Source: an uncultured Alistipes sp.
Lineage (GTDB): Bacteria; Bacteroidota; Bacteroidia; Bacteroidales; Rikenellaceae
NCBI GenBank assembly: GCA_945494785.1
Contig: CALYVN010000003.1
Span: 1-58,329, forward strand
Length of the DNA stretch: 58,329 bases
Reading direction: 5' to 3'
Below the pieces are notes generated by a model that ran no database searches, had not been told where the DNA came from, and saw only the letters and a list, made by a program, of their open reading frames with translations. A program made the translations under genes and the position numbers. This document shows positions 26,658 to 35,556 of this stretch, in pieces. The first letter of the stretch is position 1. Each line of letters begins with the position of its first letter.

Positions 26658-28934
26658 TTATTCGAGTTTTATCGTTACCCTGTTGCCGCGCTTTACGCCC
26701 GTACCCGCTTCGGGTATCTGTTCCACGACCTTGCCGCTGCCCGCAAAATCGACCTTCAAGCCCCGATTTTCGAGCAGGAACAGCGCGTCGGACAACCCCA
26801 TGCCGCAAACGTCGGGCATGGTGTTGTTGGCTGTGGCAACGGGCGAAACAGCCACCGAGCCGTCGCTGCCCGCCTTTGCCACTCCCCAGCCTGTACGGGC
26901 ATTGGTCTGTACCCGTTGCGAAAGGCGCGAAGCCACACGGCGTATTTTGCTTATGTCGCCGCCTTTGATGTCGGTCGGATGATACTGCACACCGTCCGTC
27001 ATACCGCTCTCTGCCGGATTGGTATGGCGGTTGTAGAGGTAGGTGCAGATTTTCTGCTGCACGGGACCTGCCAATCCTGCACCGTAAACCGTTGTGCCTC
27101 CGCTCCCCTTCTTTTTGAATATGGCGGTCATAACGGTATATTTCGGCTTGTCGGCAGGCAGATATGTTACCATCGAGCCGAGATAGTAGCCGTCTTTGTA
27201 GGCTATGTTGCCCTGCGCGAACTTTGCCGTACCCGTCTTGGCTCCGACTCGGTATGCAGTCGCCTTGTCGCCAAAGTAGGCTTTGGCGGTACCTGTCGAT
27301 GCCACCTCTTCGAGACACCTGCGCACGGCATCGAGCGTGTTGTCGTCGCAAATCCGCTCGACCAGCACACGGGTCGGAAACTCCTCGACGACATCGTCGC
27401 CATGCACGAGGCGCGAGACTATGCGCGGAGCGACCATGCGCCCGCCGTTGGCCACGGCATTGTAGAGCGTCAGCGTCTGAATGGGTGCGAGTTCCAAACC
27501 ATAGCCGTAACCCATGTTTACGAGCGTGGTGTGCGGATACCAACCCTTGTATTTGTCCTTCGGCTCGTAGAAACGGGGCGTTGCCTCGCCCAACATCTCC
27601 AACCCTGTCGGACGGTCGATGTGCAACGATTTCAGAAAGTCGCAATAGGCCTGCGGATTATCCTTGTAGGCGTTGTACACCGCCTTGGTGAAATAGACGT
27701 TGGCCGACTGCGCGAAAGCCGTCATCATGTCTATCTTGCCGCCGATATTGTGCGAATCCTGCACGGCGACCTTCGTATCGCCGACCTTGACCACCTTGCC
27801 GCGACCCGAATCGTAGGTCAGCGACAGCGGCAGATGACGGTCGCCCAACAGCGCGAGCATTGCCGCGAGTTTGAAGGTCGAACCCGGTTCCATGCGCGAG
27901 GCGAGAGCATAGTTTTTGTTCTCGACATATTCGCCTTTGGAGTTTTTGCCGAGATTGACCATCGCCAATATGTCGCCCGTGGTACACTCCATGACGATAC
28001 TCGTTCCCCAAATGGCGTGTTCGTCGGCAAGTTGCTGCCGCAATACCTTGTCCGCCACATCCTGTATCTCCGCGTCGAGCGTCGTTACCACGTCCATTCC
28101 GTCGATTGGCTCCTTGTGTTCCGCTCCGTCCACACGTCCGTAACAGCGCGGGGCGATACATTGCAGCCACTCGTAACCGTTCTCGCCCGCCAACTCCTTG
28201 CGGTAGGCATCTTCGATGCCGTACGAACCCTGCTGTCCCGAACGGCCGATAAGGCGTAGCGCGATGTCGTTCTGCGGATATACGCGGGTATCGTTTTTCT
28301 CGATTGTATAGACGCGCCCGAGCGATTCGTTGAGTATCGGGTACTCCTTCAACTCCTGCCATTCGTTGATGTCGATATCGCGGAAGAGGCGCGTATGGCT
28401 GTGTTTGCGCACGGTGTCGTATATCCGTATCGTCCGCGTCGGTTTGCCCCGCATGCGGGCTATGAATTGCGCCACAAAGCCGTCGCCGTTGCGGACGACG
28501 CTGTCGCGACCATTGACAAGTCGGAAACAGCGGTCGCGCTCGGCAATCATCGTCTTGTAGTAATCCTTTGCCGAACGGTCGCGAAAGCGTGCCGCAAGCA
28601 GTTTCGACAGCGAATCGGCCTCATCCTCGAAGCGTTCGCGATTGTCGAAGCCTTCGCTGCCGAAGTCGAATATGACAGCCTGCCTGAAAATCGAAATCGC
28701 CAACGGCTTGCCGTCGCGTGCGAAAATTGCTCCGCGATGTGCCGCTATGCTGTCTTTGAAGATGATTGTCTTGCGGAGTTTCTCAGCATTTATGGCAGTG
28801 TCGCGGCTGGCGAATTGCACGCAGCCGATACGGACGAACACGACGATTGCCACCAACGTAAAGATGACGTAAAGCACCTTCACGCGCAGCGTTATGTCGG
28901 AAATCATCTTGCGTTTGTGTTCTTCCATACTCAT
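26658..28934 (-). CDS. ftsI: Septal penicillin-binding protein FtsI (PBP3-like, PASTA)
   Basis: Class B transpeptidase (758 aa). The cytoplasmic N-terminus and one helix (about 17-37) are followed by a pedestal domain and the transpeptidase domain. Active-site motifs are S352-T-F-K355, S410-A-N and K566-T-G. One C-terminal PASTA module (about 704-758, MPDVCGMGLSDALFLLENRG) may bind muropeptide or glycan. A start at MEEHK, two codons later, is possible. Upstream is the ftsL-like gene. Confidence 0.94.
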   Translation of the reverse strand: MSMEEHKRKMISDITLRVKVLYVIFTLVAIVVFVRIGCVQFASRDTAINAEKLRKTIIFKDSIAAHRGAIFARDGKPLAISIFRQAVIFDFGSEGFDNRERFEDEADSLSKLLAARFRDRSAKDYYKTMIAERDRCFRLVNGRDSVVRNGDGFVAQFIARMRGKPTRTIRIYDTVRKHSHTRLFRDIDINEWQELKEYPILNESLGRVYTIEKNDTRVYPQNDIALRLIGRSGQQGSYGIEDAYRKELAGENGYEWLQCIAPRCYGRVDGAEHKEPIDGMDVVTTLDAEIQDVADKVLRQQLADEHAIWGTSIVMECTTGDILAMVNLGKNSKGEYVENKNYALASRMEPGSTFKLAAMLALLGDRHLPLSLTYDSGRGKVVKVGDTKVAVQDSHNIGGKIDMMTAFAQSANVYFTKAVYNAYKDNPQAYCDFLKSLHIDRPTGLEMLGEATPRFYEPKDKYKGWYPHTTLVNMGYGYGLELAPIQTLTLYNAVANGGRMVAPRIVSRLVHGDDVVEEFPTRVLVERICDDNTLDAVRRCLEEVASTGTAKAYFGDKATAYRVGAKTGTAKFAQGNIAYKDGYYLGSMVTYLPADKPKYTVMTAIFKKKGSGGTTVYGAGLAGPVQQKICTYLYNRHTNPAESGMTDGVQYHPTDIKGGDISKIRRVASRLSQRVQTNARTGWGVAKAGSDGSVAVSPVATANNTMPDVCGMGLSDALFLLENRGLKVDFAGSGKVVEQIPEAGTGVKRGNRVTIKLE

Positions 28935-28960
28935 TCATTCGGTCGGTTGTCGCCCGACGG

Positions 28961-29467
28961 TTACTTTATCACATTGTTGGGCGCGAAAGGGTCGTACAAA
29001 TCGATTCCGCGCTCCTGCAACCGTTGCATTATCGCCGAGTGCGACGAGAGGTTGCAACGTTGCTCCTTCATCCTTATCGACCGCTCGTGAAGCAACTCCA
29101 CCTCGCGCTCCAAAGCATCGCGCCGCATCTCCAACCGCAACGCGGCAAAGAGCGTAACGATGCTCAAAAAGAACATCAGCGCGATGTAGGTGGCGTAGTT
29201 GTAGAAGCGCGACATCTCGTCGCCTATCAATATCTCGCCCGTCAGTACCAGCCTGATGCCGTGCAGCCAACGAGGTCGGCGACGTTTGCGCTCCTGCCCC
29301 TTTTGCTCCTCCTCGCGCCGTATGTCGTCGGCAATATCCTCGTCCGCCTCGCCTCGTTCGACGCGACGTATCTCGCCACGCACGATTCGTTTTATCTCCT
29401 CGCGTTGCTCCTTTTCGCGCTGCTCTTCGGGCGAATCGGTTAGATATTCTTCGTCGTACCTCTTCAT
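28961..29467 (-). CDS. FtsL-like cell division protein
   Basis: Single-pass membrane protein (168 aa) with a long, highly charged cytoplasmic N-terminus (1-90), a helix at about 92-110 and a short periplasmic coiled coil. Sequence conservation is weak, as usual for FtsL. The call rests on topology and its place between rsmH and ftsI. The N-terminal Glu/Arg-rich region is much longer than in E. coli FtsL. Confidence 0.75.
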   Translation of the reverse strand: MKRYDEEYLTDSPEEQREKEQREEIKRIVRGEIRRVERGEADEDIADDIRREEEQKGQERKRRRPRWLHGIRLVLTGEILIGDEMSRFYNYATYIALMFFLSIVTLFAALRLEMRRDALEREVELLHERSIRMKEQRCNLSSHSAIMQRLQERGIDLYDPFAPNNVIK

Positions 29468-29477
29468 CGTTCGGTTG

Positions 29478-30395
29478 CTAATCGTTCTCTGTGGTGCGCT
29501 TCTCCGCTGCCCGCAGTTTTGCCGACCTCGAACGCGGATTGCGGGCGATTTCCTCGTCAGACGGCACCATTGCCTTGCGCGTTACGGGCGTAAAAGGCGG
29601 ATTGGTGCGACCGAAAAAGTCCTTCTCCGCTTCGCCGTCGAAATTGCCCGCACGCATAAAGTTTTTGACAAGTCTGTCCTCCAACGAGTGGTACGAGATG
29701 ACCACGAGCCTGCCACCCGGCCGCAACAGTTTCAGACTCTGCTCCAACGCCATTTTCAACGCCTCCATCTCGCCGTTTACTTCGATGCGCAACGCTTGGA
29801 AGAGTTTGGTCAGAAACTTCGCCTCGTCGCGCTTGGGCGTGCATGGCGCGACTGCCGCAACGAGTTGTGCAGTGGTCGTTATCGGCTTTGCGGCACGCGC
29901 CCTGACTATGCAGGCGGCGATTTTCCAAGTCGTTTCCAATTCGCCGTATTGGGCGAAAATGCGCCCCAACTCCGCCTCGTCGCAACCGTTTACCACATCG
30001 GCAGCCGTGCGTCCTCCGCGTGCGTTCATCCGCATATCGAGCGGAGCATCGCCGCGGAACGAGAAACCTCGCGGCAGTGCGTCGAAATGGTGCGACGAGA
30101 CGCCCAAATCGGCGAGTATGCCGTCCACCTGCCCGATGCCGCGCAAGCGCAATGCCCCGCGCAGAAAGCGGAAGTTGCTCTCCACATAGTGGAAACGACT
30201 GTCGTCGGGTGCATTGGCCTTGGTGTCGGCATCTTGGTCGAAGCCGTAGAGCGACCCGTCGGTACCGAGCGCGTCGAGAATGCGGCGCGAATGCCCTCCG
30301 CCGCCGAAGGTCAAATCGACATAGCATCCGTCGGGTTGTATATTCAACAAACCGACAGACTCTTCCAGCAGTACGGGCGTATGGTACGAAGACAT
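29478..30395 (-). CDS. rsmH: 16S rRNA m4C1402 methyltransferase RsmH (MraW)
   Basis: SAM-dependent N4-cytosine methyltransferase (305 aa). It starts SYHTPVLLEESVGLL, with the SAM loop VDLTFGGGGHS and downstream GVSSHHFD, RGFSF and VISYHSLEDRLVK motifs. It is the first gene of the cluster. mraZ, which normally sits in front, is missing. An -7 box lies 28 bases upstream. Confidence 0.96.
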   Translation of the reverse strand: MSSYHTPVLLEESVGLLNIQPDGCYVDLTFGGGGHSRRILDALGTDGSLYGFDQDADTKANAPDDSRFHYVESNFRFLRGALRLRGIGQVDGILADLGVSSHHFDALPRGFSFRGDAPLDMRMNARGGRTAADVVNGCDEAELGRIFAQYGELETTWKIAACIVRARAAKPITTTAQLVAAVAPCTPKRDEAKFLTKLFQALRIEVNGEMEALKMALEQSLKLLRPGGRLVVISYHSLEDRLVKNFMRAGNFDGEAEKDFFGRTNPPFTPVTRKAMVPSDEEIARNPRSRSAKLRAAEKRTTEND

Positions 30396-30422
30396 TTTTT
30401 GCCTAATTTATCATATTTCGAA

Positions 30423-30430
30423 CAAAAATA
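30423..30430 (-). promoter_or_regulatory. -7 box of the dcw cluster
   Basis: On the minus strand TATTTTTG fits TAnnTTTG, about 28 bases before the rsmH ATG. A -33 TTTG is not evident. This is the only promoter-like motif in front of the seven-gene cluster. Confidence 0.5.
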
Positions 30431-30466
30431 CATAATTTTTGCCAATCGTCCGTAGCGAACGACCAT

Positions 30467-30498
30467 AAAAAAATCCGGATACGCATCTTGCGTACCCG
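30467..30498 (-). terminator. Rho-independent terminator after the Cys-rich lipoprotein gene
   Basis: On the minus strand GGGTACGC pairs with GCGTATCC around AAGAT, followed by GGATTTTTTT. It isolates the small gene from rsmH. Confidence 0.8.
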
Positions 30499-30585
30499 AA
30501 CCTCTTGTTTTCAATGCCCGACACCTGCGGACGCATGCCCTTGGGCGTCGTCAATCTGAAACGTCCTCTTTTGGTCTGTCTGCAA

Positions 30586-30792
30586 TTATTTTGCCTCAGC
30601 AGCAGGAGCAGCCTCTTCTGCAGGAGCCTCAACAGGAGCCTCAGCAGGAGCAGCCTCACCGGCTTTGCACTCTTCGCAGCACTGCTCGCAAGCCTTGCAC
30701 TCTTCCGCAGCAGCATTCTTCTTGCAGTTACCGCAGCAACCTACCATTGCAACAGCAGCAACCAAAACAACCAATGAAAGAATCTTTTTCAT
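30586..30792 (-). CDS. Tiny Cys-rich lipoprotein
   Basis: A 68-aa protein I cannot name. Residues 1-18 form a lipoprotein signal ending MVGC, so C19 is the predicted lipidated residue. Seven further cysteines lie in a 23-residue block (C20, C23, C32, C35, C38, C39, C42), with C-x2-C and CC spacing suggestive of metal binding or redox chemistry. The tail (46-68) is Ala/Glu/Pro-rich. Start at MKKILS was chosen because the longer frame runs into the promoter. A promoter and terminator make it a single-gene unit. Confidence 0.75.
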   Translation of the reverse strand: MKKILSLVVLVAAVAMVGCCGNCKKNAAAEECKACEQCCEECKAGEAAPAEAPVEAPAEEAAPAAEAK

Positions 30793-30831
30793 AGCATTTG
30801 ATAAATTAAGAATTAGAACATATGTTCGGCG

Positions 30832-30839
30832 CAAAAGTA
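30832..30839 (-). promoter_or_regulatory. -7 box of the Cys-rich lipoprotein gene
   Basis: TACTTTTG on the minus strand, with a weak CTTG about 20 bases upstream. The predicted leader is about 30-35 bases. Confidence 0.6.
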
Positions 30840-30922
30840 TTGCTTTTCGATATAAAATGCAAGTTTTTCCGCTTTTTTTGTCAAAAAACTCTCTATTTTT
30901 TCATATTCATCGACCCGAATGG

Positions 30923-31423
30923 TTATTCGCGCGGTTGTTCGCGGGTCGAAACCATCGGTTGGCGGCGCATGATGTCGGTAGCGGATATGTGCTCGCGCAT
31001 CATAAACGCCTTCGGGAAATTGCTTCGCACACGCTCCATCAGCATTATCGCCTCCTCCTGCGTGGTGCAGTTGCCGACGGCGACCTTGAAATAGGGGTTG
31101 TCGTAGGAGATATGGCTCGTTTCGTCGGGATAGAGCGCGTCGAAATTCTCGCGAGCCGCCATAGCCTCGGCGCGTGCCGTCGGGGTGTTGCTCATAAAAA
31201 TCACTATACGGTAACCTCCCACGCTCCTGCGCTCGTTGCCTTCGGCGGCCTTTATCAAATCGGCAGCCCTGCCGTGTTCGGTTACCTGCACGGTGTTGTT
31301 TATCGTGCGGAGCGAATCGATTTGCACGGGTGCAGCGAGGTGTTGTTTGAATGCGGCAGGCGTCTGTGCCGTTGCCACTCCGCCGAGCAGGGCGAATATG
31401 GCCGTTATTGCTGTTGTTTTCAT
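30923..31423 (-). CDS. Secreted SPOR-domain-like protein
   Basis: A 166-aa protein with a signal peptide (1-19, ATAQ) and a C-terminal region (about 70-150: YRIVIFMSN..., then YFKVAVGNCTTQEEAIMLMERV) that fits the SPOR fold, which binds denuded peptidoglycan. It is the last gene of a four-gene minus operon. Its start overlaps the upstream lipoprotein stop by four bases. Confidence 0.75.
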   Translation of the reverse strand: MKTTAITAIFALLGGVATAQTPAAFKQHLAAPVQIDSLRTINNTVQVTEHGRAADLIKAAEGNERRSVGGYRIVIFMSNTPTARAEAMAARENFDALYPDETSHISYDNPYFKVAVGNCTTQEEAIMLMERVRSNFPKAFMMREHISATDIMRRQPMVSTREQPRE

Positions 31424-31926
31424 TGCTTTTCGGTTTTCCGGCTGCCGACCACGTTATCCAAGAATTTGCGCAACGGCATGCGTTCGACATTTACGGTACG
31501 GTTGGCCGACATCACCCTTATCTGCAACGCCAACGAGATATCGATGCCGTCGTAGTTGCCCTTGCGCACGGCTCCGACCAAAGCCAATGCTGCCAAAGGA
31601 TTGGACAACGTTACGGCCACGGGCAGCGTTATCTCTGCCGATTCGGTGCGCTTGGGTATCTGCACCTCGTCCAGCAGTCGCAGATGAGCCACCTTGCGTT
31701 CGCCCACGTATATCGTACCGTCGCACGCGGTAAGGGTGGGTTTGTAGCCTGTGGTGTTGCGGATGAGCAACCGCACCGACCAACCATCGTCCATGTTGCC
31801 GCTGACACCCTCTATCGACTCTATGCGCACCTTTTGGCGCAGGCGGTCGCGACGAGCCTCCTTGTTGCAACCCGTTGCAAGCAGCAGCACCGTTGCCGCA
31901 ACGAGTATGATGTGCAGTCTCTTCAT
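31420..31926 (-). CDS. Conserved lipoprotein (LEA14-like, tentative)
   Basis: A 168-aa protein with a lipobox LLATGC (C20). The mature part has alternating beta strands with SVRLLIRNTTGYKPTL and ITLPVAVTL, reminiscent of the LEA14/WHy fold. That is only a resemblance. It lies 4 bases after menG and overlaps the SPOR gene by four bases. Confidence 0.6.
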   Translation of the reverse strand: MKRLHIILVAATVLLLATGCNKEARRDRLRQKVRIESIEGVSGNMDDGWSVRLLIRNTTGYKPTLTACDGTIYVGERKVAHLRLLDEVQIPKRTESAEITLPVAVTLSNPLAALALVGAVRKGNYDGIDISLALQIRVMSANRTVNVERMPLRKFLDNVVGSRKTEKQ

Positions 31927-31930
31927 TGTT

Positions 31931-32647
31931 CTATGCCCTTTTTGCCGTGTATATCTGTGCTATGCCGCAACTCTGCGAATGCGACCTTACGTTGGTGAAA
32001 CCCGCGCTCTCCAACAAAGCCCGAAATTGTGCGGGTGCAGGGAATTTATCGACCGATGCGGGCAGATATTCGTATGCGCCGCGATGGTGCGATACCATTC
32101 CGCCTATCGCCGGCAGTATGCGGTGCGAATACAACCCGTACAACCACCCTATAATCGGATTGCGTGGAGTTGAAAACTCCAATATAACGAGCACCCCTCC
32201 GCTCTTTATTGTACGGTGCAACTCCGCCAATGCCGCCTCGCGATTTTCGAAGTTGCGGATTCCGAATCCTATCGTCGCTGCATCGACGCTCGCCGTCGGC
32301 AGCATGGTGTTTTCCGCCCGACACTCCGCGAGGGTTATCCGTTCGTCCAACCCGAGCCGTGCGATTTTGCGCCGTGCTTCGGTAAGCATTTGCGGCGACA
32401 AATCGATGCCGCACACCGAACTGTCGCGTATGCCTCGTGCAAGCGCGATTGCCAAATCGCCCGTTCCCGTTGCGAGGTCGAGTATCCGTTTCGCTCCCGA
32501 GCGACGCACGATGCGCACCACGCGCCTGCGCCACAGTTTGTCGATGTTGAACGAGAGGATGTGGTTCAGCCTGTCGTATGTAGGTGCGATGTCGTCGAAC
32601 ATCCTGCGTACCTTGTCGTGTTGTGTGTCGGTATCTATGTGTTTCAT
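31931..32647 (-). CDS. menG: Demethylmenaquinone methyltransferase
   Basis: SAM-dependent C-methylation, last step of menaquinone synthesis (238 aa). The UbiE/MenG motifs are RMFDDIAPTYDRLNHILSFN, LDLATGTGDLA, and GFGIRNFENREAAL. It is named menG rather than ubiE because Bacteroidetes use menaquinone. ATG 32647 (MKHIDTD) is used since the upstream frame overlaps the permease gene. Confidence 0.92.
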   Translation of the reverse strand: MKHIDTDTQHDKVRRMFDDIAPTYDRLNHILSFNIDKLWRRRVVRIVRRSGAKRILDLATGTGDLAIALARGIRDSSVCGIDLSPQMLTEARRKIARLGLDERITLAECRAENTMLPTASVDAATIGFGIRNFENREAALAELHRTIKSGGVLVILEFSTPRNPIIGWLYGLYSHRILPAIGGMVSHHRGAYEYLPASVDKFPAPAQFRALLESAGFTNVRSHSQSCGIAQIYTAKRA

Positions 32648-32661
32648 CGTCGTTTGTGTGT

Positions 32662-33906
32662 CTATTCGTATCGGATTGCCTCTGCGGGCCGGATGCGTGC
32701 CACCAATGTCGTCGCCACAGCCGAGAGCAGCAGGATGGCCGTAACGAAGACGACATCGAGCGCGACAATCCACCATGCGCCCAACTCAATCGGCACGGCA
32801 GATACGCCGTAACTTGCGGCATCGAGTCCGATTGCGTGAGTGTATCGCTGCACCAAAGCCAGCCCTATGCCTGCCACACTGCCCCAAACCGTACCGCGCA
32901 GGACGATTCGTGCAGCCCGCTGCGTAAAAATCCGCCGCAATTCGCCGTTGTGCATCCCCATCGCTTTGAGTATGCCTATCATGCGGGTCTGCTCCAAAAT
33001 CAGAATCAGCAACGCTGTAATCATATTGAACAGGGCGACCACGAACATTATCGTAACGACCACTGCGGCATTGACATCGTGAGTGCCGAGCCAATTCAAC
33101 ACATCGGCATACAGCATCCGCGCACTAACGGCAACCAGATTCTCGTCGCCTTCGTAGCGTCCCGCCAAAGCCTCGTTTACCGCCTCTGCCACCGAATCCG
33201 CACTGTCGAAATCGGCGGTGCGCACCTCGTAACCCGAAATCGTCGCATCGTTCCAACCGTTGATTTTGCGCACGTTGCGTATGTCGGTCAGTGCCACTGC
33301 CGTTCGTCCGTCGTCCAAACCCGAAGCGTAAACGCCGCATACCTTGAACACATCGCGCCGCAACGTGCCGTCGGCCTCCATGAACAATAGTTCTACTTTG
33401 TCGCCCGCCTTTGCGCCCAACGCCTTCGCTCCCGATTCGGGCAGCAGAATCTCTTTGCGGCGATTTGCCTCGAAACGCGGCAATGCACCCGTTGTCAGAC
33501 AGTCGCCGAAACGGGCTGCCTCGTCGTGCGACTCCAAGCCTTTGAGCAATACCCCTGTCGCAGCACGGTCGCTTCTTGCGACACCTGACCTAACGGCGTA
33601 TGCCGCAATCGACACATCGGCACCTTCGCCCGCAACAGCCTCCGATACGATTGCCCGCAGAGTGGCAGTATCGCCTATGGGAGCATTGCCGCCCGTGCGC
33701 AACGACCGCAAATCGGTTATCGTAACCTCTGCCGCCATGCGCGAAACAAGGGTGGTCATCTCGCGACGGAAACCGAACACCACAGCAAGTGTTACAATCA
33801 TCACGGCCACACTCACACCGACGGCAGTGGCGGATATGTGCGCCATTACCCCCTGTGCCGACGAGATGCGCCCCATGCGGTTTGCTATAAAACGGCTCGT
33901 GTCCAT
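32662..33906 (-). CDS. FtsX/LolE-like ABC transporter permease
   Basis: MacB/FtsX-type permease (414 aa) with one N-terminal helix, a large periplasmic domain (about 50-250) and three C-terminal helices with VALFNMITALLILILEQTRMIGILKAMG typical of LolC/LolE lipoprotein release permeases. No ATPase gene is adjacent. The downstream gene for a lipoprotein fits but does not prove this role. ATG 33906 is chosen because the alternative at 33942 lies inside the -7 box. Confidence 0.85.
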   Translation of the reverse strand: MDTSRFIANRMGRISSAQGVMAHISATAVGVSVAVMIVTLAVVFGFRREMTTLVSRMAAEVTITDLRSLRTGGNAPIGDTATLRAIVSEAVAGEGADVSIAAYAVRSGVARSDRAATGVLLKGLESHDEAARFGDCLTTGALPRFEANRRKEILLPESGAKALGAKAGDKVELLFMEADGTLRRDVFKVCGVYASGLDDGRTAVALTDIRNVRKINGWNDATISGYEVRTADFDSADSVAEAVNEALAGRYEGDENLVAVSARMLYADVLNWLGTHDVNAAVVVTIMFVVALFNMITALLILILEQTRMIGILKAMGMHNGELRRIFTQRAARIVLRGTVWGSVAGIGLALVQRYTHAIGLDAASYGVSAVPIELGAWWIVALDVVFVTAILLLSAVATTLVARIRPAEAIRYE

Positions 33907-33934
33907 ACGATTCGGCAGTCGTAAATATGCTATT

Positions 33935-33967
33935 TTTGGCAAAAGTAAACAATTTTTTGTACTTTTG
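33935..33967. promoter_or_regulatory. Overlapping divergent promoters
   Basis: Plus: TTTG 33935-33938, 21-base gap, TACTTTTG 33960-33967 (protease gene). Minus: TACTTTTG at 33947-33940 (permease operon). The minus -7 box lies inside the plus promoter spacer, so simultaneous use is unlikely. Confidence 0.7.
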
Positions 33968-34005
33968 TTACGTCATGACACAAAGAACTTAAAAGGAAAC
34001 AAAAT

Positions 34006-34755
34006 ATGCTCGTATCGTTTTTGACCGCCGATTATGCGGCACAGAATCAAATGCTCTCCAACTTTACGACGTCGGAGGCTTTCTATCTCATCATCGTTAT
34101 CGCTATTGCGGGCTTTTTCGTGCAGATGCGTCTGCAATCGGTGTTCGACAAATACTCGCGCGTGGCCCTGCCCGACGGTATGACGGGTGCCGAAATAGCC
34201 GAACGGATGTTGCGCGAACATAACATACGCAACGTGCGCATAACCCATGTTGCAGGCCATTTGACCGACCATTTCAACCCTGCGACGATGACGGTAAACC
34301 TCTCCGACTCGGTCTATTCGGGTCGCAGTGTGGCTGCCGCAGCCGTTGCCTGCCACGAGTGCGGCCACGCCATACAGCACGCCGAAGGTTATGCCCCTTT
34401 GGCGATGAGGTCGGCATTGGTGCCTGTGGTCAGTTTCTCGTCGCGTGCGGCGATTTGGGTGATTATGCTCGGTTTGATTATGACGGCATCCTCGTCGAGC
34501 GACCTGATATGTTGGATAGGTATCGCGATGATTGCGCTCTCGGCGGTATTTTCGATTGTTACCCTGCCGGTCGAGTACAACGCTTCGGCTCGCGCCTTGG
34601 AGTGGCTCGAAAGCAGCCGTATCCTCGCCGGCGCACAGTTGGACGGCGCACGCATCTCGCTCCGCTGGGCAGCACGCACCTACCTCGTCGCAGCACTCTC
34701 CGCCATAGCGTCGGTACTCTACTATGTGGCACTCGTGTCGGGAAGAAGACGCTGA
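34006..34755 (+). CDS. YugP-type membrane zinc protease
   Basis: A 249-aa membrane protein of the neutral zinc metallopeptidase (YugP) family. One N-terminal helix (about 23-42) is followed by a soluble part with the HEXXH-type motif CHECGHAIQH (about 116-125), then C-terminal helices (about 140-190 and 225-243). Substrates are unknown. Confidence 0.88.
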   Translation: MLVSFLTADYAAQNQMLSNFTTSEAFYLIIVIAIAGFFVQMRLQSVFDKYSRVALPDGMTGAEIAERMLREHNIRNVRITHVAGHLTDHFNPATMTVNLSDSVYSGRSVAAAAVACHECGHAIQHAEGYAPLAMRSALVPVVSFSSRAAIWVIMLGLIMTASSSSDLICWIGIAMIALSAVFSIVTLPVEYNASARALEWLESSRILAGAQLDGARISLRWAARTYLVAALSAIASVLYYVALVSGRRR

Positions 34756-34775
34756 TAAACAGCAGAGTTGGTATC

Positions 34776-34873
34776 GGGTATAACGGAGAGGTTGTTGCGT
34801 GCCGACGATTCTAAGAGAACTAAGAGACCTAAGAGTTCTACGAGGGCATACAGCGGATAGAAAAACGAACAAC
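34776..34873 (+). repeat. Modular intergenic repeat, copy 7 (left half only)
   Basis: Left end GGGTATAACGG plus half A up to GATAGAAAAACGAACAAC. Half B and the right end are missing. The break follows the A-rich centre shared by all copies. Confidence 0.85.
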
Positions 34874-34902
34874 TAAACACTAAAATACTAGCCACTTAAA
34901 AA

Positions 34903-35490
34903 ATGTACACTTTCGACCACGACCTTTTTTTGTTGCTCAATTTCGATGGAGGAGCGATAACGGACTCCGCGATGAAAATCATCTCCGGTACGGCGATGTG
35001 GATTCCGTTATACATCTTTATCTTGGCGGTCGTATGGCGCAGATACGGTTGGCGCAGTGCGCTGCTCTTTGTCGTCTGCTTGGCTGCCGCAATGGGGCTT
35101 GCCGACATGTTTTGCGGCATATTCAAGCACTCGGGTCCGTTGAAGCATCTGTGGGAGAGTTTTCCCGCTCGTTCGCGTCCGATGTTTACCGAGTCGTTGC
35201 AGGGTCTTGTCCATGTGCCGTCGTACAAACACGGCCCGTTCGGTACGGTTTCGTCCCATGCGGCAACTGTTGCGGCTATGGCGACACTGTCGGCCTTGGC
35301 AATCCGAAACCGTTGGTACACAGCGACTATTACCTTTATAACGTTGCTTATCTGCTACTCGCGCATATACCTCGCCTGCCACTTCCCGATGGATTTGGCA
35401 CTCGGTCTTGCGGTAGGCGTCGTGTCGGGTGCGGCGATGTGGCTTTTGTGGAAAAAGACGAGCCGGCTCATCAAAAAATGCGCAAAATAA
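34903..35490 (+). CDS. PAP2-family membrane phosphatase
   Basis: A 195-aa protein with about five helices. The PAP2 (acid phosphatase) motifs are SRP at the first site (about residues 91-93), SSHA at the second (PSGH equivalent) and SRIYLACHFPMD at the third. The family dephosphorylates lipids such as undecaprenyl pyrophosphate, a plausible role given the nearby wall genes, but this is not proven. Confidence 0.87.
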   Translation: MYTFDHDLFLLLNFDGGAITDSAMKIISGTAMWIPLYIFILAVVWRRYGWRSALLFVVCLAAAMGLADMFCGIFKHSGPLKHLWESFPARSRPMFTESLQGLVHVPSYKHGPFGTVSSHAATVAAMATLSALAIRNRWYTATITFITLLICYSRIYLACHFPMDLALGLAVGVVSGAAMWLLWKKTSRLIKKCAK

Positions 35491-35511
35491 CCGAATTAAC
35501 CATTAAATGGT

Positions 35512-35519
35512 TATCTTTG
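35512..35519 (+). promoter_or_regulatory. -7 box of lysS
   Basis: TATCTTTG, about 37 bases before the lysS ATG. No convincing -33 box. Confidence 0.6.
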
Positions 35520-35556
35520 CGGCACAAAAACGCAAAACAATAAAACGATATATCCA

